DNA from: Chryseobacterium aquifrigidense
Lineage (GTDB): Bacteria > Bacteroidota > Bacteroidia > Flavobacteriales > Weeksellaceae
Assembly: GCF_006716485.1 (NCBI RefSeq)
Contig: NZ_VFPD01000001.1
Coordinates: 1,873,314-1,937,313 of the forward strand
Length of the DNA stretch: 64,000 nt
Direction of reading: 5' to 3'
Positions 36,039-46,397 of the stretch are shown piece by piece (position 1 is the first letter of the stretch; every line of letters starts with the position of its first letter). The notes beneath the pieces were generated by a model that saw only the letters and a list, made by a program, of their open reading frames with translations, ran no database searches and was not told where the DNA came from. The translations under genes and the position numbers were made by a program.

Positions 36039-38162
36039 ATGACGACCGTAGAATTTATACAGAAGCAACTCAATATTTCCAAAAAGAGCATCAACAATAC
36101 TTTACAATTATTATCCGAAGACTGTACCATTCCTTTTATTTCCCGTTATCGAAAAGACAAAACCGGGAATCTTGACGAAATACAAATCGAGCAGATCTCA
36201 AAAATCAGCAAGCAATTTGAAGACATTGTCAAGAGAAAAGAATCGATCTTAAAATCAATAGAAGAACAGAATTCTTTAACTCCTGAACTTCAGCAAAGGA
36301 TAGAAGAAAGTTTTGATATCCAGGAGCTAGAAGATCTTTATTTACCTTTCAAAAAACGTAAGAAAACCAAAGCAGATGCAGCCAAGGAAAAAGGACTGGA
36401 ACCTTTAGCCAAAATCATTATGAGTCAGAAAAGCAGTGATCTTCTTTTTCTGGCTTCAAAATATCTTAACAGCGAAGTGAGTTCTGAAGAAGAAGCACTG
36501 CAGGGAGCAAGAGATATCATGGCAGAATGGATTAATGAAAACATGTATGTCCGTAAGAACCTCCGCAGGCTATTTCAGCGCAAAGCAGTAGTGACCTCCA
36601 AGGTTATAAAAGCTAAAAAAGACGAAGAAGAAGCCCAGAAATTCTCCCAATATTTTGAATGGGAGGAAAGTCTTGGCAGAACTCCTTCTCACAGACTTCT
36701 GGCCATGCTGAGAGCCGAAGCAGAAGGTTTCGTAAAAACAAATGTAGGCATAGACAAAGAAGAAGCTATTGACTTTATTGAAAAGGCCATTATCAAATCT
36801 AATAATGAAAGTTCTGAACAAATTGCACTGGCAATAAAAGACAGTTATAAAAGACTTCTGGAACCTGCCATTTCCAATGAAACCCTGCAGGAAGCCAAAG
36901 AAAAAGCAGACAGAAAAGCGATTGAAATTTTCTCTGAAAACTTAAGTCAACTTCTGCTTGCTCCACCCTTAGGAGAAAAAAGAATTCTGGCAATAGATCC
37001 TGGCTACCGAAGCGGATGCAAAGTAGTCTGTCTGGATGAGAAAGGAGACTTACTGCACAACGAAACCCTCTACCCTCACGCCCCACAGAATGAAAGCGGA
37101 ATGGCTATGAAAAAAATCCGTTCCATGGTAAATGCTTATAACATTGAAGCTATTTCTATCGGTAACGGAACTGCAAGTCGTGAAACAGAATTCTTTATCA
37201 AAAAAATTGCTTTTGATAAACCTTTGCAGGTTTTTGTAGTCTCAGAGGCTGGAGCATCCGTATATTCTGCAAGTAAAATTGCAAGAGATGAGTTTCCCTC
37301 GTATGATGTAACGGTACGTGGAGCAGTTTCCATCGGAAGAAGACTTTCTGATCCTCTTGCTGAATTAGTAAAGATAGATGCCAAATCTATTGGTGTAGGA
37401 CAATATCAGCATGATGTAGATCAGACCCAACTGAAAAATGAGCTTGATTCCACTGTGATGAAATGTGTAAACTCTGTGGGAATTAATTTAAATACTGCCA
37501 GTAAGTCCCTATTAAGTTATGTTTCCGGAATCGGTGAGAAAATGGCAGAAAACATTGTAAATTACCGTACCGAAAACGGTGCATTCGAAGATAGAAAACA
37601 GCTTAAAAAAGTTCCGAGACTTGGAGAAAAAGCCTTCCAGCAAGCCGCTGCTTTTGTAAGAATCAGCAATGCCCGAAACCCATTGGATAACTCTGCTGTA
37701 CACCCTGAAGCTTATGGAATTGTTGAGAAAATGGCAAAAGATTTAGGTATTAAAACCCATGAACTGATAGCCAATAAAGAAAAAATAGCTCTTGTAAAAC
37801 CCGAGAACTATATGACAGGCGAAATCGGGATCTTAGGAATTAAAGATATTTTGAAAGAACTTGAAAAACCTGGATTAGACCCTAGAAAAGCAGCAAAAGT
37901 ATTTGAATTCGATCCGAATGTTAAAAGCATTAAAGATTTAAAAACTGGCATGATCCTTCCGGGAATTGTCAATAATATTACCGCTTTTGGGTGCTTTGTA
38001 GATCTGGGAATCAAAGAAAGCGGACTGGTTCATATTTCCCAGCTGAAAGAAGGATTTGTATCAGATGTAAACGAAGTGGTAAAACTTCATCAGCATGTTC
38101 GCGTAAAGGTAACAGAAGTAGATGAAACAAGAAAAAGAGTACAGCTGAGCATGATTTTGTAA
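36039..38162 (+). CDS. tex: Tex-family RNA-binding/transcription accessory protein
   Basis: 707 residues. N-terminal helical domain (IPFISRYRKDKTGNLDE), YqgF-like domain (ILAIDPGYRSGCKVVCLD), helix-hairpin-helix segments (LLSYVSGIGEKMAENIV) and a C-terminal S1 domain (GMILPGIVNNITAFGCFVDL). Tex proteins bind RNA and act in transcription and stress tolerance. A HAD-hydrolase gene follows on the same strand 45 bases later. Confidence 0.95.
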   Translation: MTTVEFIQKQLNISKKSINNTLQLLSEDCTIPFISRYRKDKTGNLDEIQIEQISKISKQFEDIVKRKESILKSIEEQNSLTPELQQRIEESFDIQELEDLYLPFKKRKKTKADAAKEKGLEPLAKIIMSQKSSDLLFLASKYLNSEVSSEEEALQGARDIMAEWINENMYVRKNLRRLFQRKAVVTSKVIKAKKDEEEAQKFSQYFEWEESLGRTPSHRLLAMLRAEAEGFVKTNVGIDKEEAIDFIEKAIIKSNNESSEQIALAIKDSYKRLLEPAISNETLQEAKEKADRKAIEIFSENLSQLLLAPPLGEKRILAIDPGYRSGCKVVCLDEKGDLLHNETLYPHAPQNESGMAMKKIRSMVNAYNIEAISIGNGTASRETEFFIKKIAFDKPLQVFVVSEAGASVYSASKIARDEFPSYDVTVRGAVSIGRRLSDPLAELVKIDAKSIGVGQYQHDVDQTQLKNELDSTVMKCVNSVGINLNTASKSLLSYVSGIGEKMAENIVNYRTENGAFEDRKQLKKVPRLGEKAFQQAAAFVRISNARNPLDNSAVHPEAYGIVEKMAKDLGIKTHELIANKEKIALVKPENYMTGEIGILGIKDILKELEKPGLDPRKAAKVFEFDPNVKSIKDLKTGMILPGIVNNITAFGCFVDLGIKESGLVHISQLKEGFVSDVNEVVKLHQHVRVKVTEVDETRKRVQLSMIL

Positions 38163-38189
38163 TTTTTAACTGAACCCTATTTAAATTAA

Positions 38190-38858
<669 letters not shown>

Positions 38859-38887
38859 AAGGCTTCTCTTCAGAGAAGTCTTTTTTA
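38859..38887 (+). terminator. Terminator after the HAD gene
   Basis: GGCTTCTC pairs with GAGAAGTC around TTCA, then TTTTTT. Confidence 0.7.
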
Positions 38888-38916
38888 TTATCAAACCGCG
38901 TATCCTTATTTCCACA

Positions 38917-40374
38917 CTATATTCTGGAATTTAAGTCTTGTAAAAAAAAGTAAATATCCACATCCGATGGAATATTTAATTTTTTCCGTAATCTGTTTTT
39001 CTTAGTCTGAACTGATCTGTGCTGCATAAATCCATATTGTGCAATTTCTTTAGAAGAGAATCCCAGTTGTATCATGGCACAAAAGGAAAGTTCATTAATT
39101 GACAGCTTTGGATTAATTTCAAAAAGTCCTTCAACTAACTCAGGATAAGCACTTTTATATTCATTAAAAAATAAAGGATCATTTTTCCTGGCTAACGACA
39201 TTAGCCTGTCATCGTTAACGGACATCTTTTTTATTAAAAATTCCGTCTCCAGTTCTCTTTCCTCTATAATTTTACGTTTTTTGATAATTCTTTTATTATA
39301 AACATAATATACAATTATAATAATGCCCAATAATGAAAAAACGATTACATTATACATATGGGTTGAGTTCTGCTGCTCTATCTCTTCTTTCTCTTTTTCC
39401 TCAGTCATTTTATCAACAGAAGTATTGATTGATTTATCCCATACCTTTTCCAGACTATCATTTAACTTAGCATATCTCACCAGATAATCTTTTTCTTTCG
39501 CTCCATTGTTTAATTTTTTATAGGTCTTGGCAATAGTCTGATATAATACAGGGATCTGATATACTCTTCGGGTCTTTTTAAGGATCTCCACTGATTTAAT
39601 ATAATAATCCAACGCCAAAGTATAATCCTCCTTTTCAAATAAAAAATTTCCGTAATAAAAATAAGTAAGAGCCCTCTGAGAATCCCAGTAGTCTCTTTTT
39701 CTTAAAAGAGAGAATGCTCTGTTAAAATATACCTGGGTTGAATCCTCATTTTTACCCAAAAGCATATAGTGATTAGCAATCGTGGAATTGATAACCGGTG
39801 TAGGTTTTACATCTAACGCTTTATGCAAATAAATTAACGAAGAATCAATTGAATTTGTTTCTCTTAAGAAATCAGCTCTGTTAGCATAAACCAGAGATAA
39901 AATTTCCTGATCACATTTATCCTTTATTTGTTTACCATAATAAATTGCCCTTGAATTATACTTAATGGCTTTTTTATAGAGGCCTATTACATAGTTGATC
40001 TGACCATACTCCTGATATAATTTCGTATACAGATAATAATCATCAGTTCCTTCAAGATTTTGTTCAGCAACCTGCAGGTGTTGAAATGCTTTTTCATAAA
40101 CCCCAACAGTAGCGTAGATATTACCCAAATTAATAGAGGAAAGTATCTCCCCTTTTTTATAATCTTGTTTTTTACTGATATTGTAAAATTTATTATTAAG
40201 ATCAATCAATTCCTTCTTTTTGCCAATTACTCTTAAATCCTCATTGACTTTTATCAGCATACTATCTATATATTGAGGACTATATGTCTGAGCATAAAGT
40301 AGGGTAGAAAATGAAAAATATATTAAGATGCTTAGCAATATTTTTAAAAATTGGGTAAGCTTTAATGTTTGCAT
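38917..40374 (-). CDS. TPR-repeat membrane protein with C-terminal HTH
   Basis: About 485 residues: signal-like N-terminus, several tetratricopeptide-like repeats (for example YTKLYQEYGQINYVIGLYKK), one transmembrane segment (VIVFSLLGIIIIVYYVYN), and a C-terminal LuxR/GerE-like HTH (FCAMIQLGFSSKEIAQYGFM to RSVQTKKNRLRKKLNI). This TPR-TM-HTH layout is known in flavobacteria and suggests a membrane-anchored or released regulator. It is paralogous to 42846-44282. I chose the ATG at 40374; longer readings are not conserved. Confidence 0.8.
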   Translation of the reverse strand: MQTLKLTQFLKILLSILIYFSFSTLLYAQTYSPQYIDSMLIKVNEDLRVIGKKKELIDLNNKFYNISKKQDYKKGEILSSINLGNIYATVGVYEKAFQHLQVAEQNLEGTDDYYLYTKLYQEYGQINYVIGLYKKAIKYNSRAIYYGKQIKDKCDQEILSLVYANRADFLRETNSIDSSLIYLHKALDVKPTPVINSTIANHYMLLGKNEDSTQVYFNRAFSLLRKRDYWDSQRALTYFYYGNFLFEKEDYTLALDYYIKSVEILKKTRRVYQIPVLYQTIAKTYKKLNNGAKEKDYLVRYAKLNDSLEKVWDKSINTSVDKMTEEKEKEEIEQQNSTHMYNVIVFSLLGIIIIVYYVYNKRIIKKRKIIEERELETEFLIKKMSVNDDRLMSLARKNDPLFFNEYKSAYPELVEGLFEINPKLSINELSFCAMIQLGFSSKEIAQYGFMQHRSVQTKKNRLRKKLNIPSDVDIYFFLQDLNSRI

Positions 40375-41300
40375 AGTTAATTTTGATAATAAGTTTTCTA
40401 AAGTGATAAAAATGGCATCAGCCTTAATAAAATTTTTCAACCTGATACCACATTATGATTTTGCCTGCCATAAAAGTAAATAAAATAAAAATATATACAA
40501 AATATACATAAAATTCTTATTAATTTTAGTTAAAATGCAAATATATTCATTACTATAATCAATATTTATTGATTATTAACAATATCCTTGAAAAAATAAT
40601 AATCAAACCTAAATAATTCACTAAAGCTTGATTTAAATAACGTAAACTCTTTGACACAGGGAACAATCTGATAAATTCCTTTTTTTTATATAAAATTCTG
40701 TAACCCTTCCCCAAAAAGACATTTCAGCGTCTGGAATCCCATTAATATGAAGTCAAAAAATCGATTGATGTACATTTGATGTATATGAAATTTTGCTTAA
40801 ATAAAACATCATATCTAACTTTATGATAGTAAAATTTACTGATATAGCTTGGTATTTAAAAAACGAAAAAAAAGCTTGGTGGATTGAAAATTGACTAAAG
40901 TTTTTGCTTCTTACAACAAAATAACTCTTTTAATATTTAATTAACAAAATCAGTTTTCATTTTTGATTTTACAAAGATCTATAATTCTGATCAAAGTTGC
41001 TACTCCCGTTTATCGGGAGTTTTTTTTGAGCCTATATACCTTTAATAGAAAGTGATGTATTTATGTTGTATGGTTATTTGATTAGGAGAAAATAATCAGT
41101 GCTAAATTTGAACAAAAATGATGAAAAAGCTTTTATCTGTTATATTATCTTCTCAAGTAGGAATTAAGATCATCCGTCTACAATACAGTGAAGACATTCA
41201 CTATAATTCAGATTCTTTTTTTCATCAGCCAAACAAAAGTAAGTCCTAAGGCTTTACTAATTTTTGCGAAAATAAATTTTAACATATAATACCGTTTATC
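40375..41300. other. Non-coding stretch with a tiny ORF and a terminator
   Basis: AT-rich, with no convincing long gene. A 23-codon ORF at 40823-40894 encodes MIVKFTDIAWYLKNEKKAWW then IEN; a TACATTTG box lies upstream at 40771-40778. A clear plus-strand terminator follows at 41002-41027. Together these could mark a small transcript of about 220 bases, but no family is recognised. Confidence 0.35.
41002..41027 (+). terminator. Terminator with no assigned gene
   Basis: ACTCCCG (41002-41008) pairs with CGGGAGT (41014-41020), then seven T bases. Confidence 0.7.
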
Positions 41301-41738
41301 TTGAATTTTAAAAAAATACATATTGGCAGCATTATTAAAGCCAGGTTTCTGGAAGAAGCATTGGATATGCAGAGGGCATGTAACTTTATGAAGTGTACTG
41401 AATCTGAAATTGAACAAATGTTTCTTGAAGAAGATCTGACAACTGATAAATTACTAAGATGGAGCAAACTGTTAGAATATGATTTTTTCCGGGCCTACTC
41501 ACAGCATCTTATCCTCTTTTCCCCTCCTAAAAAGGAAATTTCCTCTAATGCTTCGCATAAGAAAACTTCTTCTTTACCAGAGTTTAGGAAAAATATCTAT
41601 ACTAAGGAAATTATAGAATTTATCCTGGAACAGATTGAAACAGGAAAGAAAACAAAGCTGGAAATAATAAATGATTATAAAATCCCAAAAACAACACTCT
41701 ATAAATGGATTGCAAAGTATGCAGATAAAAACATATAG
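41301..41738 (+). CDS. Helix-turn-helix protein, transposase-associated type
   Basis: 145 residues. The N-terminal part (IGSIIKARFLEEALDMQRAC, then LLRWSKLLEYDFFRAYSQHL) is a layout I associate with Chryseobacterium accessory proteins often labelled transposase or HTH protein. A C-terminal HTH is visible (EIINDYKIPKTTLYKWIAKY). The start is TTG. No catalytic transposase domain, so mobility is not established. Confidence 0.6.
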   Translation: MNFKKIHIGSIIKARFLEEALDMQRACNFMKCTESEIEQMFLEEDLTTDKLLRWSKLLEYDFFRAYSQHLILFSPPKKEISSNASHKKTSSLPEFRKNIYTKEIIEFILEQIETGKKTKLEIINDYKIPKTTLYKWIAKYADKNI

Positions 41739-41888
41739 GTTTATGTATGTCTTGTACAGTTATAATTAGTTTTACAGTGAATACTCTATTGTAAAACAAT
41801 ATTCAATAAATACGAAAAAATAGACTAAGAAATTAGTCTATTTCTTTTGTTAGGAATTCAAATAAAATTAGAAGACACTATAATCACT

Positions 41889-42665
41889 CTATTTTAGACG
41901 TTTTACAGACATTTGAGTAACAGGACCTGAACCTGTAGTGCCTGAACTTAAATACCTGATAGTTACATCCACTGTATTATACACCCTGAAAGAATAGGTA
42001 TGAGAAGCTAACATAGGAATTGACGTAATCAAAGTATAAGTCTGCTTAGGTCCGCCCCCAGCTCCACTTGACGCTCCGGCCCAATAAATATCATTCACAC
42101 GTGCCACCCAAGCATTAATTGTATCATCCCATATACCCACCACTGGACTTGAAGGTGAACCATCAGCAGTGTTGATTGTTGATAACTGTGCGTTCATCAT
42201 TATCTGATATACCCCATCTGCAGAAACTTTAAATGAATTAGCTGACAACGAACCCGTATACATGTTTTCATTATCTACAATTTCATTATTTAAACTTCCT
42301 ATAGCAACCGGAACACCACCATTGGAACCACCTGTAACTATAAAATCATTAGTCATCTGTACTATTATTTCCTGAGCAACCACAAATTGGCCATTCAACG
42401 CAATCACAGTTCCTGTAGAGCTCGGAACACCTGCAATAGTTTGCCACGTAGGAGCATTGCCGGGTCCATTAGATTTAAGAACCTGCCCCGCAACTCCCGC
42501 AGAACCAGCAGTAGAAGCATTTCCTCCTACATTCAGTTCATTTACAACCTGCAAAGATCCGTTAACGTGCAGGTTTTTCATAGGAGTAGCAGTATTAATT
42601 CCAATTTGGGAATGATAGCATAATGAACAAAAAATACTTGCGATAAGAATAGTTTTCTTTTTCAT
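41889..42665 (-). CDS. Secreted protein with C1q/TNF-like C-terminus
   Basis: 258 residues, Sec signal (MKKKTILIASIFCSLCYH) and the flavobacterial opening SQIGINTATP. A short Gly/Ala-rich stretch (GGNASTAGSAGVAGQVLKSN) precedes a strand-rich domain of C1q/tail-fibre type. Likely exported to the cell surface; function unknown. It is the last gene before the paralogous TPR-HTH gene. Confidence 0.75.
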   Translation of the reverse strand: MKKKTILIASIFCSLCYHSQIGINTATPMKNLHVNGSLQVVNELNVGGNASTAGSAGVAGQVLKSNGPGNAPTWQTIAGVPSSTGTVIALNGQFVVAQEIIVQMTNDFIVTGGSNGGVPVAIGSLNNEIVDNENMYTGSLSANSFKVSADGVYQIMMNAQLSTINTADGSPSSPVVGIWDDTINAWVARVNDIYWAGASSGAGGGPKQTYTLITSIPMLASHTYSFRVYNTVDVTIRYLSSGTTGSGPVTQMSVKRLK

Positions 42666-42845
42666 ACTGTATATTGTATTTTAATTTCATGCTAAAGTTA
42701 CAATACAATACTTTTTTGATGATAAAACCTACTACAACAAGGATACATCATTAAGAAGTAACACCTACAAAGCTCTAAAAAATCAACATCCCGAATTTTA
42801 TTTTAAAGAAATATGCCTATCTTAATTTATTATTCTCAGCCTAAA

Positions 42846-44282
42846 TTATCTGAGATTTTTAAAGAAAAAATACAGATCAACATCTGAAGAAATATTTAAT
42901 TTTTTTCTAAGCCTGTTCTTTTTATTCTGAACAGACCGATGTTCCACAAAAGTATATTGTCCAATTTCTTTTGATGTAAATCCCAGCCAAATCATGGCAC
43001 AAAAAGTTAAATCAGATTTTGACAGATTAGCATTTATTGTAAGCATTTTTTTAATAAAGTCCGGGTATGCTTCCTGAAATTTGTTGAGAAAATTAGGATC
43101 ATTTTTTTTAGCCAGATTAATGATACAATCGTAAGAATTACTGAGCTTTTCTTTTAAAACATCCGTTTCGAATTCCTTCTGCTTTATAATATCTTTATTT
43201 TTTTGATAATGAATGTAGAAAAAGAGCAAAATGACAATAAGACAACAAACTACAATATTATAAATTAGTAATATATTCTTTCTTGAAATATTTTCAGATT
43301 CTTTTTCTCTTATAATTTCATCAATTGAAGTATTTACACTTTCATTGGATATCCTGCTCAAACTATCTTTTAGTTTGGTATACTTTTCAAGATATTCTTT
43401 TTCTTTTTCTTCATCATTTAAAACACCATAAGTACTTGATATTGTACTGTAAAGCAGAGGAATATTATACACTCTTTTGGTTCTTTCCAGAATGGCAACT
43501 GATTTTTTATAATATAACAAAGCTTTTTCATGCTCTTTCATTTTATTAAGAAAGTTACCATAATAGTAATAGGTCAGCCCTCTTTGAATATTCCAGTAAT
43601 TCATTTTCTGCAATAGCTTCAATGCATTATTTATGTAATACGAAGACGAATCCGTATTTTTTTTATAAACCATATAATAATCCCCTATCAATGAATTAAC
43701 TACCGGGCTGGATTTTATTTTTAATGCTCTGTGTAAATAAATCAGCGAAGAATCCTCACGGTGAATATTATGCAGAAAATCTGCCCTGTTTGCATAAATA
43801 TCTGATAGTATTTTCTTTTCGTCATGACCGGAAATCAGTTTACCATAATAAATAGACTGTGCATTGTATTTCAGAGCTTTTACATATAAGCCAATAGCAT
43901 CATTAACCTGTCCGTATTCCTGATAAAGTTTTGCAGATAAATAAGCATTATTACTTTTTTTGATGTTTTTTTCAGCTTTCTGCAAATAATAAAAAGAATT
44001 TTTGTAATCACCTATGGCTGCATGCATATTAGCAATATTAATATAACCTAAAATCTCTCCTTTCAGATAATTCTGATTTTGAGAAATAGCAATAAATTTT
44101 TCATTTAAAGAAATTAACTCTTTTTTTTGACCTCTTATTCTAAGTTTCTCGGATTTAGTTATTAATGCATCATCTATTTGCCCTGGAGTATAATTTTGAG
44201 AATATAAGACAGTGAAAATAGAGAGACAGCCAAAGACCATCATTAAAAATTGAAATATTCTTTTTATGCTCGCTCTGATCAT
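42846..44282 (-). CDS. TPR-repeat membrane protein with C-terminal HTH (paralog)
   Basis: 478 residues with the same architecture as 38917-40374: signal-like start, TPR-like repeats, one membrane segment (IYNIVVCCLIVILLFFYIHY) and C-terminal HTH (FCAMIWLGFTSKEIGQYTFV to RSVQNKKNRLRKKLNI). The HTH differs at only a few positions from the paralog. The two copies flank an accessory region with small HTH genes and a secreted protein. Confidence 0.8.
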   Translation of the reverse strand: MIRASIKRIFQFLMMVFGCLSIFTVLYSQNYTPGQIDDALITKSEKLRIRGQKKELISLNEKFIAISQNQNYLKGEILGYINIANMHAAIGDYKNSFYYLQKAEKNIKKSNNAYLSAKLYQEYGQVNDAIGLYVKALKYNAQSIYYGKLISGHDEKKILSDIYANRADFLHNIHREDSSLIYLHRALKIKSSPVVNSLIGDYYMVYKKNTDSSSYYINNALKLLQKMNYWNIQRGLTYYYYGNFLNKMKEHEKALLYYKKSVAILERTKRVYNIPLLYSTISSTYGVLNDEEKEKEYLEKYTKLKDSLSRISNESVNTSIDEIIREKESENISRKNILLIYNIVVCCLIVILLFFYIHYQKNKDIIKQKEFETDVLKEKLSNSYDCIINLAKKNDPNFLNKFQEAYPDFIKKMLTINANLSKSDLTFCAMIWLGFTSKEIGQYTFVEHRSVQNKKNRLRKKLNISSDVDLYFFFKNLR

Positions 44283-44346
44283 ATTGTATATTCAATTACT
44301 GTTCTTTCGATAATAGGTTAAATTAATTTGGAAATAATGCCGTTTA

Positions 44347-44790
44347 TTATTCTTTTATTTTATGAAAAACTATTTTTTTTGAATCTGATTTCTGAATGAT
44401 AATAATTGTGTTGGGAATTGTTGTAAAACTATGCTGAGGTCCTTCAATTACTTTATAAGAATACACGATATTCTGTTCGTTTTCCTGAAGACTTATAGGT
44501 ATAATCTTCACTTCCAAGCTGGTTTTAGGGTAAATGAGAGCAAGTACATTTTCTTTTGAGAAATCAATAGGTGTTGGTTTCCCATTGATACCCATTGTTG
44601 TTGCAGCTCCAAAAACCCGCTCAAACTCATCCTGTGAAGTAATTATTTTTTCAGTAAGATCTTTATTATCGTAAGCATTTTTTACAAAATATTTCTTTGC
44701 TTGTTTATATGAAATATTTTTTTGAGGGGTATTTACAGTACACGAAGAAACCAGTAGCATACTTATTAAAATTATGATGATATTTTTCAT
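44347..44790 (-). CDS. Putative lipoprotein
   Basis: 147 residues, lipoprotein signal (IILISMLLVSSC). The middle contains PTPIDFSKENVLALIYP and the end IPNTIIIIQKSDSKKIVFHK. I recognise no family. Confidence 0.65.
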   Translation of the reverse strand: MKNIIIILISMLLVSSCTVNTPQKNISYKQAKKYFVKNAYDNKDLTEKIITSQDEFERVFGAATTMGINGKPTPIDFSKENVLALIYPKTSLEVKIIPISLQENEQNIVYSYKVIEGPQHSFTTIPNTIIIIQKSDSKKIVFHKIKE

Positions 44791-44837
44791 TTTTTATCTA
44801 TTGTGTATAAAAGCCATACTAATCATTTATCAAAACT

Positions 44838-45281
44838 TTAGAGAACATTACCCTGAGCAACAAATTCAGATCCTGCTGTACGTACAATAGAATCATTAAA
44901 ATCAGTTCCGGGTACTATTCTTGCATTAGCATCAGAAGAATTATTAATAAATGTATCGTTGGTAATGTTAAAATCTCGATTATCCAGTTTTGTCCACACT
45001 TTACTATCAAAGAAAAACTAACCGGAAGAAGTTATATTCAATGTTTGACCGGAAGATGCAGTGTCAGCATTGGTAGCAAAAACAAAAATTTTTCTTTCAG
45101 CAGAATTATATTTTTTTGTTTTACGTTGAACTCCATTGATTATACTGTCCAGTATAGTTGGCCTCATTGAGTTTCGTCCTATATTTTGAGTAGTGTCAGG
45201 ACAGGAGATATTAATCTCGACTTGGGAATGCATACCTAGCCAATATAATATTAACAAGGTTAATACAATTTCTTTTTCCAT
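44838..45281 (-). pseudogene. Secreted-protein gene with in-frame amber stop
   Basis: From the ATG at 45281 (MEKEIVLTLLILYWLGMHSQ) the frame runs to TAG at 45018-45020, then continues in the same frame as FFFDSKVWTKLDNRDF and onward to TAA at 44838-44840. The signal, SQVEINI opening and following text match the QxGINTATP-type secreted family, so a codon such as TAT or TAC has probably become TAG. About 147 codons in all. Its neighbours are the lipoprotein gene and a small HTH gene. Confidence 0.6.
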
Positions 45282-45797
45282 ACAAATTACTGTTCTTTGG
45301 TTTCGCCGCAAAAGTATAAAATAAGCATTGCGCTGTACCAAATAACACATACATCATAGATACAACAACATATAAAACATACATGTTTTCAGGCAAATAG
45401 ATTTACCTTAATGTAAGAAGCAGTCAACTTGTACTGATAGCGAATTTTCCTATTTTTCCGCCACCCAGCAGAGGCTGTATGCATGATGTATTCAAAATAT
45501 TGGAATATATAGGACAGAAAATATACTTTTGCGCAAAAACACAAACTACATATTTTTTATTAGCATGCACATCATTTAGTTGATATTAAGACCAAAAATA
45601 CTAGAGCCGTAATAGGCATCAAAGAATAAACTATTATAAAGTTCAAAAGCAGTTTACTTTGTTATTTTCAATATTGAAAGCATTATTTATGATTGGTTGA
45701 GACACCTTCTTTAATTATTTACGAACTCTAGTATTTATTCAAATACAGCCATTAAAAATGGCTTATAAATTGACAAAATCTACATCATTATATTACA
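45282..45797. other. Intergenic stretch with one good promoter
   Basis: No gene is supported. On the plus strand TTG at 45500-45502 and TACTTTTG at 45524-45531 are 21 bases apart, a good flavobacterial promoter match, giving a leader of about 260 bases before the small HTH gene at 45798. Confidence 0.45.
45500..45531 (+). promoter_or_regulatory. Promoter match for the small HTH gene
   Basis: TTG, 21 bases, TACTTTTG. Both boxes match the TTG/TAnnTTTG consensus; the transcript would start about 260 bases before the next gene. Confidence 0.5.
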
Positions 45798-46136
45798 ATG
45801 AATCATTACAAACAATCTCCCTCAGTGACGCCTGATTACAAAAAAATTTACAGTGATCTTGTTGACATGAAATATCCGGAGAAAAAGCATGAGTGTGAAA
45901 AAATTTTATCGAAGAAGAATCTCTCGGCATTTGATGTGATAGAAATTAATAGAATAATATTTAGTTACAGCCAAAACATCAAGGCCAATCAGTCTCATCG
46001 TTCTTACAATAAAGAAACGATTTATAAAATTCTTGAATACCAGAAAAAGAATTATCTTAATAATACGCAGCTTGCTCTGCATTTTAAGCTGAGTCGCAAT
46101 ACCGTTGCAAAATGGAAAAGTTTATTCAATATTTAA
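45798..46136 (+). CDS. Small helix-turn-helix protein
   Basis: 112 residues. The C-terminal part LNNTQLALHFKLSRNTVAKW is an HTH of the transposase/Fis-like type, preceded by a helical N-terminal half (KKIYSDLVDMKYPEKKHECE). It resembles accessory DNA-binding genes that accompany the type at 41301. No catalytic domain. Confidence 0.6.
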   Translation: MNHYKQSPSVTPDYKKIYSDLVDMKYPEKKHECEKILSKKNLSAFDVIEINRIIFSYSQNIKANQSHRSYNKETIYKILEYQKKNYLNNTQLALHFKLSRNTVAKWKSLFNI

Positions 46137-46397
46137 TCCATTCACATTCTCTATACATTTATTATGATATCCTATTTACAGTATTCATATTAAGGATTGC
46201 AGAATCTTACCTCTTTCCTATTTAGATTTAGGTTATGAGGAGCCATTCTATTTCCTAGAAGTTCATAATAAAAAATGCCATTATGGGCTAAAACATATAT
46301 TTATTATTAATTTTAAAATAAATGTTTAGCCAATAATGGCGAAAAAAGATATGATATCAGAATATCACACCTTTTCTTTCTTGTTGTGAATAAGATT

